Below are positions 8,433 to 16,983 of a stretch of 64,000 bases of DNA, piece after piece. The notes below the pieces were generated by a model that was not told the DNA's origin, searched no databases, and worked only from the letters and a program-made list of their open reading frames with translations. The translations under genes were made by a program, and so were the position numbers. How positions within the stretch are numbered: the stretch's first letter is position 1; every line of letters begins with the position of its first letter. Origin of the DNA: JAYWDA01 sp043747555 (GTDB lineage: Bacteria > Bdellovibrionota > Bdellovibrionia > Bdellovibrionales > Bdellovibrionaceae); NCBI GenBank assembly GCA_043747555.1, contig JAYTOY010000070.1:5505-69504 (forward strand). Reading direction: 5' to 3'.

Positions 8433-9476
8433 ATGATTAGAAAATACTTTTCAGGATCTTTGGTCATCACAGTCATTGGCTTGCTACTGGCGGGCGGAGT
8501 TGGCTGGATTTACATGCACACACTTCAAGGCCTTATTCAGGCCCTGACCGTCGCCGTTATCTTAGCGTTGCTGGAGGTTTCATTATCTTTTGATAATGCC
8601 ATTGTTAACGCAGTTGTTTTACGGGATATGACAGCTGAATGGCGACACCGCTTTTTAACATGGGGAATGTTAATTGCGGTTTTTGGCATGCGCCTGGTTT
8701 TTCCTTTAGTCATTGTGACGGCCGTGTCAGGTATTTCACCATGGGCCGCTTTAAAAATGGCCGCGTTTTCACCCGACGAGTACGCAGCCATCATGCTGCA
8801 AGCTCATCTTCAAGTGTCGGCTTTCGGGGGAAGTTTTTTAATGTTGGTGGCACTTAAGTTTTTCTATGATTTTAACAAACACGAGCATTGGATTCCATGG
8901 TTAGAAAAGCCAGCATCACTTCTAGGTCAAATTAAAGCCGTTGAAGTCGGACTTACATTGCTACTTCTGCTGGTGATCAGCCATCAGGTCGGACCCAACC
9001 AAACGGTCGATTTTCTAAATGCGGGGTTGATAGGTGTTTTAATTTTTCTAGCCGTTGACGGACTTGGCGAGTGGCTAGAGTCCGCGGGAGGCCCTACAAA
9101 AAATGCTCAGCGAGCCAGTGCAGGACTTTTTATCTATCTTGAAGTTCTAGATGCCTCATTTAGTTTTGATGGAGTGGTGGGGGCCTTTGCAATCACGCAC
9201 AATCTCTTTATAATTATGATTGGACTGAGTATCGGCGCGTTCTTTGTTAGAAGTTTGACCATGATGTTCGTAGAACAACAGACCTTGGCTCGCTTCCTTT
9301 ATCTTGAACATGGTGCTTTTTATGCTATCGGAGCTTTAGCCGTGATCATGTTGTTGGATCCAATTCTTCATATTCCAGAATGGTTCACAGGTTTGATCGG
9401 AGTGGTCATTATTGTCATGTCTTTGCTTTGGAGTGTGCGGAAGAATCCCAAAGGATTGTCAGCCCGGATGAAATGA
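8433..9476 (+). CDS. DUF475/TerC-like integral membrane protein
   Basis: Polytopic inner-membrane protein of 347 residues with about nine hydrophobic segments. Two acidic, half-symmetric motifs stand out: LEVSLSFDNA (about 47-56) and LEVLDASFSFDGV (about 236-248), the pattern of the DUF475 and TerC group, whose members are implicated in metal ion (manganese, tellurite-related) homeostasis in other bacteria. The substrate is unknown here. Its start is nearly back to back with the CLC gene and its 3' end overlaps the convergent EamA gene by 62 bases. Confidence 0.75.
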   Translation: MIRKYFSGSLVITVIGLLLAGGVGWIYMHTLQGLIQALTVAVILALLEVSLSFDNAIVNAVVLRDMTAEWRHRFLTWGMLIAVFGMRLVFPLVIVTAVSGISPWAALKMAAFSPDEYAAIMLQAHLQVSAFGGSFLMLVALKFFYDFNKHEHWIPWLEKPASLLGQIKAVEVGLTLLLLLVISHQVGPNQTVDFLNAGLIGVLIFLAVDGLGEWLESAGGPTKNAQRASAGLFIYLEVLDASFSFDGVVGAFAITHNLFIIMIGLSIGAFFVRSLTMMFVEQQTLARFLYLEHGAFYAIGALAVIMLLDPILHIPEWFTGLIGVVIIVMSLLWSVRKNPKGLSARMK

Positions 9477-10302
9477 GAATAACAATAGCACCGGCCCATT
9501 GAATGGGAGTCAGGCGCTCACTCAAAAATAAATAGCCAAATGCAAAAGCAAAGGGCGATTCCAATAAAAAGAGCATACTGGCAGTTGTGTCTGATAGAAC
9601 TTTTTGGCCGCGAATTTGGAAAATAAAAGCAATCGCACTTGATCCAGCACCCAGAAAAATTAGGCCCCCCCATGATATCTGAGAGACCTCTGAAAAATGC
9701 CAAGATTCCTGCAATGTCATAAAAGGAAGAACTGCAATCAGACAAAACAATGTTTGCCAGTTATTAAACCTGACCACATCTTTCACATGACGTGAAACAC
9801 GCCCCAGGTAAATGATATGTAGGGCACCGGCAACAGCACAAGTTAGGGTGACAAGATCCCCTTTGTTAACATTATCAAAGCGTCCACCCATTAAAAGGAA
9901 AGCACCGAAAATGGCAATAGCGACTGTAATATAAACTTTGGAGTCCGTTTTTACTTTAAAGAAAAAATGATTTAAAACGGGAACAAAAATGATATAAAGA
10001 GTGGTCAAGAAACCGCTGTTTGTAGCTGTCGTATAAAGCATACCGATAGTTTGAGGTATTAAAAACAACGACAGCAAAGCCGCCGCTGGAAAAGCTTTTC
10101 GAACTTCAGAAATATCAAATGTGAAGCCGCGCCGAAAAAGACCAAAGTGAAGAATCTCACCAGAAATTACTCCGATGATAAAACGATAAAATAAAAGTTC
10201 CATCGGTGAAAAACTTTGTAGGCCCCATTTTGTAGCTACAAAGGCAAAGCCCCAGATTGAGGCCGCAATAATTAATTCAACGACGGCCCGACGGCGAGTC
10301 AT
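9415..10302 (-). CDS. EamA-family (DMT superfamily) exporter
   Basis: Ten-helix drug/metabolite transporter built from two EamA repeats (about 5-140 and 155-290). The start IIAASIWGFAFVATKWGL and the late SERLTPIQWAGAIVILISSG are typical. Such proteins export amino acids or other small metabolites; the substrate cannot be predicted. The ATG at 10302 lies just behind the stop of the upstream reductase; an in-frame TTG at 10314 would overlap it. The two genes probably form an operon. The C-terminal 21 codons overlap the end of the DUF475 gene on the other strand. Confidence 0.85.
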   Translation of the reverse strand: MTRRRAVVELIIAASIWGFAFVATKWGLQSFSPMELLFYRFIIGVISGEILHFGLFRRGFTFDISEVRKAFPAAALLSLFLIPQTIGMLYTTATNSGFLTTLYIIFVPVLNHFFFKVKTDSKVYITVAIAIFGAFLLMGGRFDNVNKGDLVTLTCAVAGALHIIYLGRVSRHVKDVVRFNNWQTLFCLIAVLPFMTLQESWHFSEVSQISWGGLIFLGAGSSAIAFIFQIRGQKVLSDTTASMLFLLESPFAFAFGYLFLSERLTPIQWAGAIVILISSGLTILWDSSAHSKAKT

Positions 10303-10306
10303 ATAG

Positions 10307-11029
10307 CTAGTCAAAGGCCTCAGACCAAACTTGGTTTTTTTCTAAACCATCCAGTTCAAGTAACTGGTGTTTTACTTCTTTAATCATGCCGCCATTGCCG
10401 CAAAGGTAGAAGGTTGTCGGTAGACCTTTATAATCAAAGTCTTTTAAGAAATGTTGGACGTAACCCTTTTTTCCGGCCCAGCTATCATTGGGTCGACTAA
10501 GGACATATTCAAATTGAAAATCTTTTAGTTCAGAGCGCAATTTTTGAAGCTGAGCTTCGCCGTAGATTTCTTTTTCATTCCGGACGCCGAAAAGCATGCG
10601 GTATTTTAAATCAGGAAATTGTTCTTTTTTAGAAAGCAAGTAACACAAATGCTGAGACAATCCCGTCCCCGTATTCAGAAAAATAATTTGTTGGGTTGGA
10701 GGTTCTTGGAAAAAAACTTTTCCAAAGGGACCTGTAAAATTAAGAGTTTCGTGCCCCTTTAAATCCCAAACGTATTTCGAAGCGACGCCATTTTCGACAA
10801 ATTTAAAAAGAAGGCGAAAGCCATTTTTGTTTTGTTCTTCGGACGCAATCGAATAGGCCCTTAATGCCGGCTTTCCGTCCCCTTGAGGAACATGAAGCAT
10901 GACAAACTGACCGGCGCGAAAAACAAACTCTTGAGAGGCTTGTGTTTCAATCACTAGTTCCCGGACGTTAGGGGTGTGATCAAAAATTTCAGAAATTTTC
11001 ATTGGGTGGATGGTTCTTAGATTGGCCAT
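10307..11029 (-). CDS. Ferredoxin/flavodoxin-NADP reductase family flavoprotein
   Basis: FAD-dependent oxidoreductase of the FNR superfamily, 240 residues. RAYSIAS at 57-63 binds FAD, LNTGTGLS near 119-125 begins the NAD(P) domain, and YLCGNGGMI near the end is the usual C-terminal nucleotide motif. The nucleotide loop reads GTGLS rather than the common GTGIAP. No iron-sulfur motif is attached, so it is a free-standing reductase delivering electrons between NAD(P)H and a separate carrier. The ATG at 11029 is preferred for the AAAGGGAA sequence upstream; another ATG at 11062 exists. It is followed directly by the EamA gene. Confidence 0.83.
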   Translation of the reverse strand: MANLRTIHPMKISEIFDHTPNVRELVIETQASQEFVFRAGQFVMLHVPQGDGKPALRAYSIASEEQNKNGFRLLFKFVENGVASKYVWDLKGHETLNFTGPFGKVFFQEPPTQQIIFLNTGTGLSQHLCYLLSKKEQFPDLKYRMLFGVRNEKEIYGEAQLQKLRSELKDFQFEYVLSRPNDSWAGKKGYVQHFLKDFDYKGLPTTFYLCGNGGMIKEVKHQLLELDGLEKNQVWSEAFD

Positions 11030-11134
11030 GAGTCTAGTTCCCTTTGCTAAGTTTTTGACCATAATGGCAAAAACCTAGTCCGTCCAATGATTTATGTTGT
11101 CGGGCAGCGGGGGTCTTTCTAAAATAAAAGACTC

Positions 11135-13105
11135 ATGATGAGATCTTTTCTAGTTTTATTTATTTTTCTTTTCGGCTCTTTGCTTTTAAATGCAGAGCCG
11201 CCACCGGCTGCAAGTATGCAAAGTGCGGAATTTCCAACGGGCCTCTACTTTGATATCAACAACACAGGGCCCTTGCCTCCCATAGAATTTGAATACGACC
11301 TGAGTGATAGCGAAGGAAAAAATTTAATTGTCGGCGGAACCGAGTTGAATGACCGAACTTTTTATTTTGCAGTCGGTCCTTTGGCTAAGATGCTTTCGCA
11401 ATATCCGGATTTCGCTGGCAAGGATGGGGGCCGAAGCGCGTTGATTCTTCGCTGGCCTGAAAACCTTTTGAAAAGCGGCACTCTTGAAGTGATCAGTCGA
11501 AACGGAAACTCACTTTGGAAAAACGAAATCACCGAAGCTGATGTCAATAAGTGGAAAAATCGCTTGGCAGGCTGGCAGAAAAAATTGGCATTAAATCCAA
11601 AAGTAAAGCCTCTTCCGGCGCTGTTCACAACTCAAATGGCCATCATGGATTGGTCTAAATCGGCAAATAATATTGCCACCAGCCAGGAGTGGTTTCGATT
11701 CTGTCTGACTCAGAATGAGGGCACCAATTTTACGCGACTTTGTTCAAGCCGTTATATTGCAAAGCCAACACCGACTGGATTTACATTAGCCAAACAAGTT
11801 GTTACCGACGGCAATGTGCGAATTCTTTTACGTAACGTCGAGGCTTCACTTAAAGGCACTACAGAGGCTAAACAAAATACGCCATTGCAATTTTATGCCG
11901 ATCTTGCAACTGGAATGAGCTACGAATTCCTGGTCACGCCTCCCCAGATTAACATTGCAGATATAGCTGAAACCAAAGTTGAAAATTTATATAGGGTCAC
12001 TGGCTGGGATGTTTTTCCTCAATCCCCTTACAGCCGAATTCGGGTCGAACAGCCCGGCAAATGGGTCGAGCTTACGGGCTTTCAATCAACCATCAAAGAC
12101 AATCGTAAGTTTTGGCAAGCAGGCTTGAAAGCGGAAACTCCCTTTTTCTTTTTCTCTGGCATCGGTGGAGGTGTTTTTAAACAAAAGTTTACTGTCGTGG
12201 GCCTGCCAAAAGAATCAGTTCGAATATATTTACAAAAAAATACCCCCAAAGGGACCTATGCCAGTTCCATCACTCTGCAGGGTCGCAAGCCTCCGACGTC
12301 TTCAGTTGGTTCTACAGAATGGATGGTGCTGCAAGATTCTAAAGATCCATCCGCTTTCGAGTGGTCTTTTAAAGCGGATGAACCCGGTGAGATCAATCGA
12401 AGTTATTTACAGGAAGTCGTCAATAATAAGTCTTTTCGAAGTTATTTTGAAATTTATCGGTCTTATTCAAATGAAATTTCAGCGCGCGCCACCGGAGTTT
12501 ATTCGGCGAATACACTCGTTCTGTTGGCCGAGATCGCTTACAATCACTGGTTTGATAATATTTTTGGTTGGGACCAATATTATTTGGCGCGCCAGCGTTG
12601 GGGAATTAATGCAAAATATTTTAAATCGTTAAATCCACTACCAGTCGACACTGCGGGAACATTAGGAAGCCTGGATTCAACGGTTCTAGATCTAAAGTAT
12701 CGGCTCAGTCCTGGCTTATGGACTCGAGATGAAACCGTCGGTCTGATTGGCTCGTATCAAAATATTAATTTTGGGCCTTTAAAAGCCCCGATGGCGGGTG
12801 GGGGTGCCTTTTGGGCCCGTTCGATGCCATTAGTTTTTGACAAAATTTTTAATTATTTTCCGTTTATGAATTATCCTAAGTGGGTGGATGTCGAATTTAT
12901 TTATTACGCAGTTCCATTATCAGCGGACGTCTTACTAACAAGTTCATTTTCGCTGAACTTTCACGGACAAGTCCTTTGGAAGAAAAATTTCTTTGGAGAA
13001 GCGGGATTTGGTTTAAAGAGGTACGCCTTTTCTAACCCCAGCATCAATCGAAAAGCGGAGCTAAATACTTTCTATGGGACCGTCGGGCTCGGCTTAAAAT
13101 TTTAG
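11135..13105 (+). CDS. Large envelope protein with C-terminal barrel, paralogue of 32259-34001
   Basis: Unrecognised 656-residue secreted protein. A signal peptide covers about residues 1-21 (FLFGSLLLNA). The middle contains beta-rich segments, including a SGIGGGVFKQKF stretch and TYASSITLQGRKP near 375-388. The last 250 residues alternate in beta-barrel fashion and end in GLGLKF, an outer-membrane insertion signal with terminal Phe. The same order of segments (GGGG..., SSITLQG, then barrel ending in Phe) occurs in the protein at 32259-34001, so the two are paralogues. It is probably a surface barrel with a periplasmic or extracellular N-terminal domain. Its stop overlaps the convergent barrel gene by four bases. 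Confidence 0.65.
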   Translation: MMRSFLVLFIFLFGSLLLNAEPPPAASMQSAEFPTGLYFDINNTGPLPPIEFEYDLSDSEGKNLIVGGTELNDRTFYFAVGPLAKMLSQYPDFAGKDGGRSALILRWPENLLKSGTLEVISRNGNSLWKNEITEADVNKWKNRLAGWQKKLALNPKVKPLPALFTTQMAIMDWSKSANNIATSQEWFRFCLTQNEGTNFTRLCSSRYIAKPTPTGFTLAKQVVTDGNVRILLRNVEASLKGTTEAKQNTPLQFYADLATGMSYEFLVTPPQINIADIAETKVENLYRVTGWDVFPQSPYSRIRVEQPGKWVELTGFQSTIKDNRKFWQAGLKAETPFFFFSGIGGGVFKQKFTVVGLPKESVRIYLQKNTPKGTYASSITLQGRKPPTSSVGSTEWMVLQDSKDPSAFEWSFKADEPGEINRSYLQEVVNNKSFRSYFEIYRSYSNEISARATGVYSANTLVLLAEIAYNHWFDNIFGWDQYYLARQRWGINAKYFKSLNPLPVDTAGTLGSLDSTVLDLKYRLSPGLWTRDETVGLIGSYQNINFGPLKAPMAGGGAFWARSMPLVFDKIFNYFPFMNYPKWVDVEFIYYAVPLSADVLLTSSFSLNFHGQVLWKKNFFGEAGFGLKRYAFSNPSINRKAELNTFYGTVGLGLKF

Positions 13106-13776
13106 AAATAGAACAAAAGTGCGCCCGTACTTTTAAAGCCGCTGCTTGAAGTGCTTGTCGAAGCGCTGTCTTTGCCACTTTCAATAACATAGCCGACATC
13201 CATTTTAAACGCGGTGCTTTGGCCAAAGGCCCACCATTTCCAAAAAATGTTTGGATAGATTGTTGCTAAAAACAGTCCTGTCGAGCCGCTGGCGGGAGCA
13301 ATATTAACATAAGTTAATTTTAGGCCCGCGCCTAAAAGGTAAGGTGTAGTTTGTTTATTTTCACTAAAGTTGTAATCATAAAATCCACCGATCGTAAGGT
13401 AGGTGGTGGCGCCTCCAAATCCTGAACTGACAGACGAATAGCCAAGAATAGGCCCTAATTCGTACTTTTCAAAATTCCACCCAAAATCACTGTTGATGGA
13501 TAATTCGCTGGGGTTGTATTCGACAGCGCTAGTTTTGGTTTTTAGCGAGCTAAAATTAAAGGTTAAACCCAAACGATAATGACGTGGCCCTCCTGTAAAG
13601 GTCGCTCTGGTACCATCGGTTGCGACAAGGTTATAACTTTCTCCAGGACTTAAAGGGCCTTGAAATTCCACTAAGGCCATAGTCCCTTTAACCTTTTTGA
13701 CTTTGACCACCGTCGAAAGAGCAGGGGTCACTAAAGGGATAAACAAAATGAATATAGCCAATAAATATTTTTTCAT
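13102..13776 (-). CDS. Small outer-membrane beta-barrel protein
   Basis: 224 residues with a signal peptide (about 1-21, LVTPALS). A short KVKKVKGTMALVEF segment is followed by glycine- and aromatic-rich alternating strands (YRLGLTFNF, GPILGYSS, YLTIGGFYDYNF), ending in GALLFYF with a terminal Phe. This is the look of an eight-strand OmpA/OmpW-like barrel, but no named family was recognised. It converges with the 11135-13105 gene with a TTAG double-stop overlap. Confidence 0.65.
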   Translation of the reverse strand: MKKYLLAIFILFIPLVTPALSTVVKVKKVKGTMALVEFQGPLSPGESYNLVATDGTRATFTGGPRHYRLGLTFNFSSLKTKTSAVEYNPSELSINSDFGWNFEKYELGPILGYSSVSSGFGGATTYLTIGGFYDYNFSENKQTTPYLLGAGLKLTYVNIAPASGSTGLFLATIYPNIFWKWWAFGQSTAFKMDVGYVIESGKDSASTSTSSSGFKSTGALLFYF

Positions 13777-13880
13777 ATGTTTATTTTGTATCGAATTTAA
13801 ACAAAGGGCAGAGCTTGAAAACCATTATAGTCTTAAGTCTTAGGACCTTGATCCGTTTTGAGACAAAGGCGTAACTTAAT

Positions 13881-13908
13881 TCAAGTAAAAGGGCCAGCTC
13901 ACCGATAA
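13881..13908 (+). promoter_or_regulatory. Sigma-28 (FliA)-like promoter of the HD-GYP gene
   Basis: TCAAGTAA, 12 bases, then ACCGATAA. The second element matches the FliA -10 consensus GCCGATAA at seven of eight bases, and the first matches TAAAGTTT at five of eight; spacing is one base longer than the ideal 11. The start codon is 21 bases downstream, leaving room for a short leader. The flagellin gene has a very similar element at 62196-62222. Confidence 0.45.
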
Positions 13909-13928
13909 TATAAGAGTGTGGGGGTTAC

Positions 13929-14576
13929 ATGTCTTCTAGCTGGGGTAATATTCCGGAATGGGCTTACGATACGGCCCGTGCCCTCATGCAATCTTTAAAA
14001 GTTGTTGATCCCTTAACCTACAATCACTGTTTGCGTGTGGGTGAAATGGCTCGCAAATTAGCTCGTGATGCAGGCTTGAATGAGTATGAACAAAAAATTG
14101 CCGAGTTCTCGGGACTTTTTCATGACATTGGAAAAATCGGAATCAGCCAAGAGATTATTGCCAAGCCTGGAAAGTTAGATCCTAAAGAACTGGATATCAT
14201 GCGAAGCCATCCGGTGCTGAGCGAACAAATCCTTAAGCCATTAAGCGCACATCCGTTTTTTAAAGAACTTCTAGCGGGGGTTCGTGGTCACCATGAAAGA
14301 TTCGACGGCGAGGGTTACCCTGATAAAATGATCGGCGAGCGAATTCCGTTATTAGCTCGAGTCATTTTAATTGTCGACACCTACGATGCGATGTCTGAAA
14401 CTCGCGCTTACCGTAATGGCTTACCTGATGAAATCGTCTATTCTGAACTTAAGCGTTGTTCAGGAACGCAGTTCGACTCGCAGCTTGTGCGAATTTTTTT
14501 ACAGACCCACAAAAACTGGAAGAATCAACCTGTCGAAGCTGAAACAGTTCACAAGTTGGTCAAGCGAGTGGCATAA
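13929..14576 (+). CDS. HD-GYP domain protein, probable c-di-GMP phosphodiesterase
   Basis: Stand-alone HD-GYP domain of 215 residues with no receiver or sensor domain. Catalytic and metal motifs are complete: HCLRVGEMA near 33, HDIGKIG with H65-D66, HHERFDGEGYP at 121-131 including the GYP triplet, and DTYDAMSETRAYR near 149. Full motif conservation suggests an active enzyme that degrades cyclic di-GMP, which controls motility and predation in related bacteria. A sigma-28-like promoter just upstream would tie expression to the flagellar regulon (inference). It converges with a HAD hydrolase gene with an 11-base gap. Confidence 0.88.
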   Translation: MSSSWGNIPEWAYDTARALMQSLKVVDPLTYNHCLRVGEMARKLARDAGLNEYEQKIAEFSGLFHDIGKIGISQEIIAKPGKLDPKELDIMRSHPVLSEQILKPLSAHPFFKELLAGVRGHHERFDGEGYPDKMIGERIPLLARVILIVDTYDAMSETRAYRNGLPDEIVYSELKRCSGTQFDSQLVRIFLQTHKNWKNQPVEAETVHKLVKRVA

Positions 14577-14587
14577 CTGGCTTTAAC

Positions 14588-15232
14588 TTATGGACGGGTG
14601 ATATAGCCCAAAAGATCCGTCCAAGTTTTAGCTTGGTAGGCCGTCCCAGCCGCCTGGAGCTCTTCCAGTGAACCAAACCCCCAAAGAACGCCGATGCTTG
14701 TCACTCCATTATTTCGAGCCCCAATGGCGTCGTGTTCGCGATCCCCGATCATTATTGTCTCAGCTGCTTTCAGCTTTTCGGACTCTAAAATATACTCAAT
14801 CAATTCTGTTTTTTGACTGCGCTGCCCATTCAATTCACTGCCGTATATTTTCTTAAAAAAACCATCAAAGCCAAAGTTGTGCAGAATCGGAATTGCAAAG
14901 GAATGGGGTTTTGAAGTGGCGACAAATAATTTGAAATGATCTTGCAAAGCCGTCAGCGTTTCACGAGCACCGGAATAAAAAACATATTCCTTAATGCAAT
15001 GTTCAGAATGATGCGTGCGATAATCTGTCATCACCTGTGCACCCAATGAAGGATTAAGACCAAATATTTTTTCAAGGCTGATGTGCAGTGGGGGGCCAAT
15101 GCATTTTCGAATCATCGCATCGGTCGGCGCCGGCAGTGAATTTTTTTCGAAGCCATAAGTCATGCTATTTTTAAAAGCCAAAAAAGGGTCTGCGAGTGTG
15201 CCATCAAGATCAAAAAGAAGATTAGTTATCAT
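14588..15232 (-). CDS. HAD-family hydrolase, phosphoglycolate phosphatase-like
   Basis: Cytosolic HAD phosphatase of 214 residues. Motif I is LLFDLDGTLADP (nucleophile D8, acid D10), motif II is VATSKP, and motif III/IV is TIMIGDREHDAIGARNNG. A helical cap between residues 15 and 80 places it with Gph/PgmB-type enzymes, so phosphoglycolate phosphatase or a 5'-nucleotidase are both possible. Pathway unknown; neighbours give no clue. Confidence 0.85.
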   Translation of the reverse strand: MITNLLFDLDGTLADPFLAFKNSMTYGFEKNSLPAPTDAMIRKCIGPPLHISLEKIFGLNPSLGAQVMTDYRTHHSEHCIKEYVFYSGARETLTALQDHFKLFVATSKPHSFAIPILHNFGFDGFFKKIYGSELNGQRSQKTELIEYILESEKLKAAETIMIGDREHDAIGARNNGVTSIGVLWGFGSLEELQAAGTAYQAKTWTDLLGYITRP

Positions 15233-15392
15233 CGTCGGATTCTAGCATTTTCTGGCAGATCGCCAAGCCTCTGTCGCAAGACCTTTGCCGGTTCCTTAAA
15301 AGCAGGTTCTATGACTTATAGAGCTAAGGCTCTAAATCAAAGTTTAGATCTTCGTAAATCTTACAAGATTCCCTTGTCTTTTTTCATACTTA

Positions 15393-15407
15393 GCCTTGTT
15401 CTAAAGG
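15393..15407 (+). promoter_or_regulatory. Motif shared by the two barrel-lipoprotein cassettes
   Basis: GCCTTGTTCTAAAGG matches GCCTTGTACTAAAAG at 46886-46900 in 13 of 15 positions. Both lie upstream of the paralogous barrel genes. Distance to the start codon differs (about 90 bases here, one base in the other copy), so either the start sites are misjudged, it is a shared promoter core, or it is a coincidence. The rest of this 260-base gap shows no recognisable gene. Confidence 0.25.
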
Positions 15408-15495
15408 GTGGCAGAGAGGGCCAAGAAAAGCTTAGCGAGGGCAAGGCCCAAGCTTGACGGCAAACGTTAAATTGGCTTTTCTCAACTGGCGAAGT

Positions 15496-16983
15496 ATGAC
15501 GAGGGTTATGTTGAACTCAAGGTATGTGGGCCGAACATTATTTCACTTAAGAAGCCTCCCTTCGGGCCTGCTCTTCTTTGTGATTTTTTTCTCCGTCAAT
15601 GGTTTTTCTCAAAGTCATCTGCCATTAAAAGAGATCAATAAATCCGATGTTAAAAGCACGCTACCCTTAAAACCCCGTGAGAAAAAAATTTTCGGCCAGT
15701 TAAGAATCGAAAGCTTGCAATATTTGACCGAGCTCAAAGAAGCGCCCGACTTAACGAACACGCAGCTGCTTTCAGCTCGGTTGAGTGGTGCGGATACTTT
15801 TGAAAATCATCCCAATATTTCTTATGGAGTGGATTTAACGGCAGGAACTTATTTTTCTTGGCGCCATTCCCATGGCTACGTTAATGAAGCATTTGTTAAA
15901 ACCGATGTTTCTGAGTTTAATAATTTTTCAGTGGGGCGCCGAAAATTTAGCTGGAGCGAACTGGATACACGCTGGCAGTTAGGCTTATGGCAACCCAAAT
16001 TTACCTTGAATCCACTTCGGCCAGAGGATCAAGGATTGACTGGATTATTTTTTAATCACCGCCAAGAAAAGCAAGAATTTTTGCTGCTGGCCACACCCAT
16101 TTTTATTCCCACCATGGAACCGGAAGTTCGTGAAGAGGGTGGAAGCTTGGTTTCTGATTCTCGTTGGTACCGCGCGCCAAGTAACAAATGGAAATTCAAC
16201 AATCGCGACACTCCTATTGTCTACAGCATCGAAACACCAGAAGCGGCTCGCCTTGTTGGAAATCCCGCGATCGCTGCGATGTACCGAGTTGGTTCGCTGA
16301 CAGCGGGTCCTCGGCTGAACCTAGCCGCAGCTTATAAGCCTGTAAATGATATGCTTCTGAAAAGACAAATCGATTTTTTTACAAATAATTTAACACAAGT
16401 TAAAGCCTCGCCAGATGTGACCTATCACCGTTTGGTGTCAACGGATCTTGCGTATTCTTGGGGTCCGTATAACGCTTCTATTTCCTACTTAGGAGATGAG
16501 CCGATTGAAAAGCGGCCGATCGACAAGTGGGCGATGCAGAAATTAAAACCACTTAGTATTTATTCGGCTAACTTTGATGTGCAATTAAGTTCACTCGTCG
16601 CAAGGCCATTAACACTGCAAACAAGCTATCTGAAGGTTTTTGGTGGCGAGATTGAAGATATCGAATCCGACGGTAGCCCGAACGATTTTACACTTTTTGA
16701 CAGCCGGACAAAGTTTACAAACGCAATTTTATTGGGCCTGCAGGGTGAGCTGGCGCGGCCGTTTTTGCGCCCCGTGACCTCAAAATTTAGTTACACTTAC
16801 GACTACGACCAAAAGGGTTACGTCTGGGGGCTCGAGTTTCAGGTCAGTCCTTTTGATCAATGGAGCCTAGTCATGGGAAGTGACATCTTAGGCGTTGAAA
16901 ATGAAACCGACACCGATAAGCGTTTTATTAACCAATTTCGAGCCAACGATCGATACTATGCGGGGCTAACATATGTTTTCTAA
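15496..16983 (+). CDS. Outer-membrane beta-barrel protein, cassette copy 1
   Basis: 495-residue predicted barrel, paralogue of the protein at 46902-48299. A signal peptide ends near GFSQS. Both copies share an unusual block, GR-x4-WS-x2-D-x-RW-x-LG-x-W-x-P (about residue 146 here), followed by NPLRPEDQGLTGLF. The C-terminus is YYAGLTYVF, a classic barrel insertion signal. No known family is recognised. The start is uncertain: ATG at 15496 or 15508, or TTG at 15454. The final TAT GTT TTC TAA codons contain the ATG of the next gene, giving an 11-base overlap and tight coupling to the lipoprotein. Confidence 0.7.
   Translation: MTRVMLNSRYVGRTLFHLRSLPSGLLFFVIFFSVNGFSQSHLPLKEINKSDVKSTLPLKPREKKIFGQLRIESLQYLTELKEAPDLTNTQLLSARLSGADTFENHPNISYGVDLTAGTYFSWRHSHGYVNEAFVKTDVSEFNNFSVGRRKFSWSELDTRWQLGLWQPKFTLNPLRPEDQGLTGLFFNHRQEKQEFLLLATPIFIPTMEPEVREEGGSLVSDSRWYRAPSNKWKFNNRDTPIVYSIETPEAARLVGNPAIAAMYRVGSLTAGPRLNLAAAYKPVNDMLLKRQIDFFTNNLTQVKASPDVTYHRLVSTDLAYSWGPYNASISYLGDEPIEKRPIDKWAMQKLKPLSIYSANFDVQLSSLVARPLTLQTSYLKVFGGEIEDIESDGSPNDFTLFDSRTKFTNAILLGLQGELARPFLRPVTSKFSYTYDYDQKGYVWGLEFQVSPFDQWSLVMGSDILGVENETDTDKRFINQFRANDRYYAGLTYVF

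Noticed and set aside
12165..12632. 155-codon plus-strand frame inside the 11135-13105 gene
   Set aside because: It lies entirely within a better-supported secreted protein gene in a different frame.
16973..16983. Programmed frameshift joining barrel and lipoprotein into one protein
   Set aside because: Both proteins have complete signals of their own: a barrel C-terminus and a separate lipoprotein signal peptide with lipobox. No slippery sequence is evident; overlap coupling is the simpler reading.
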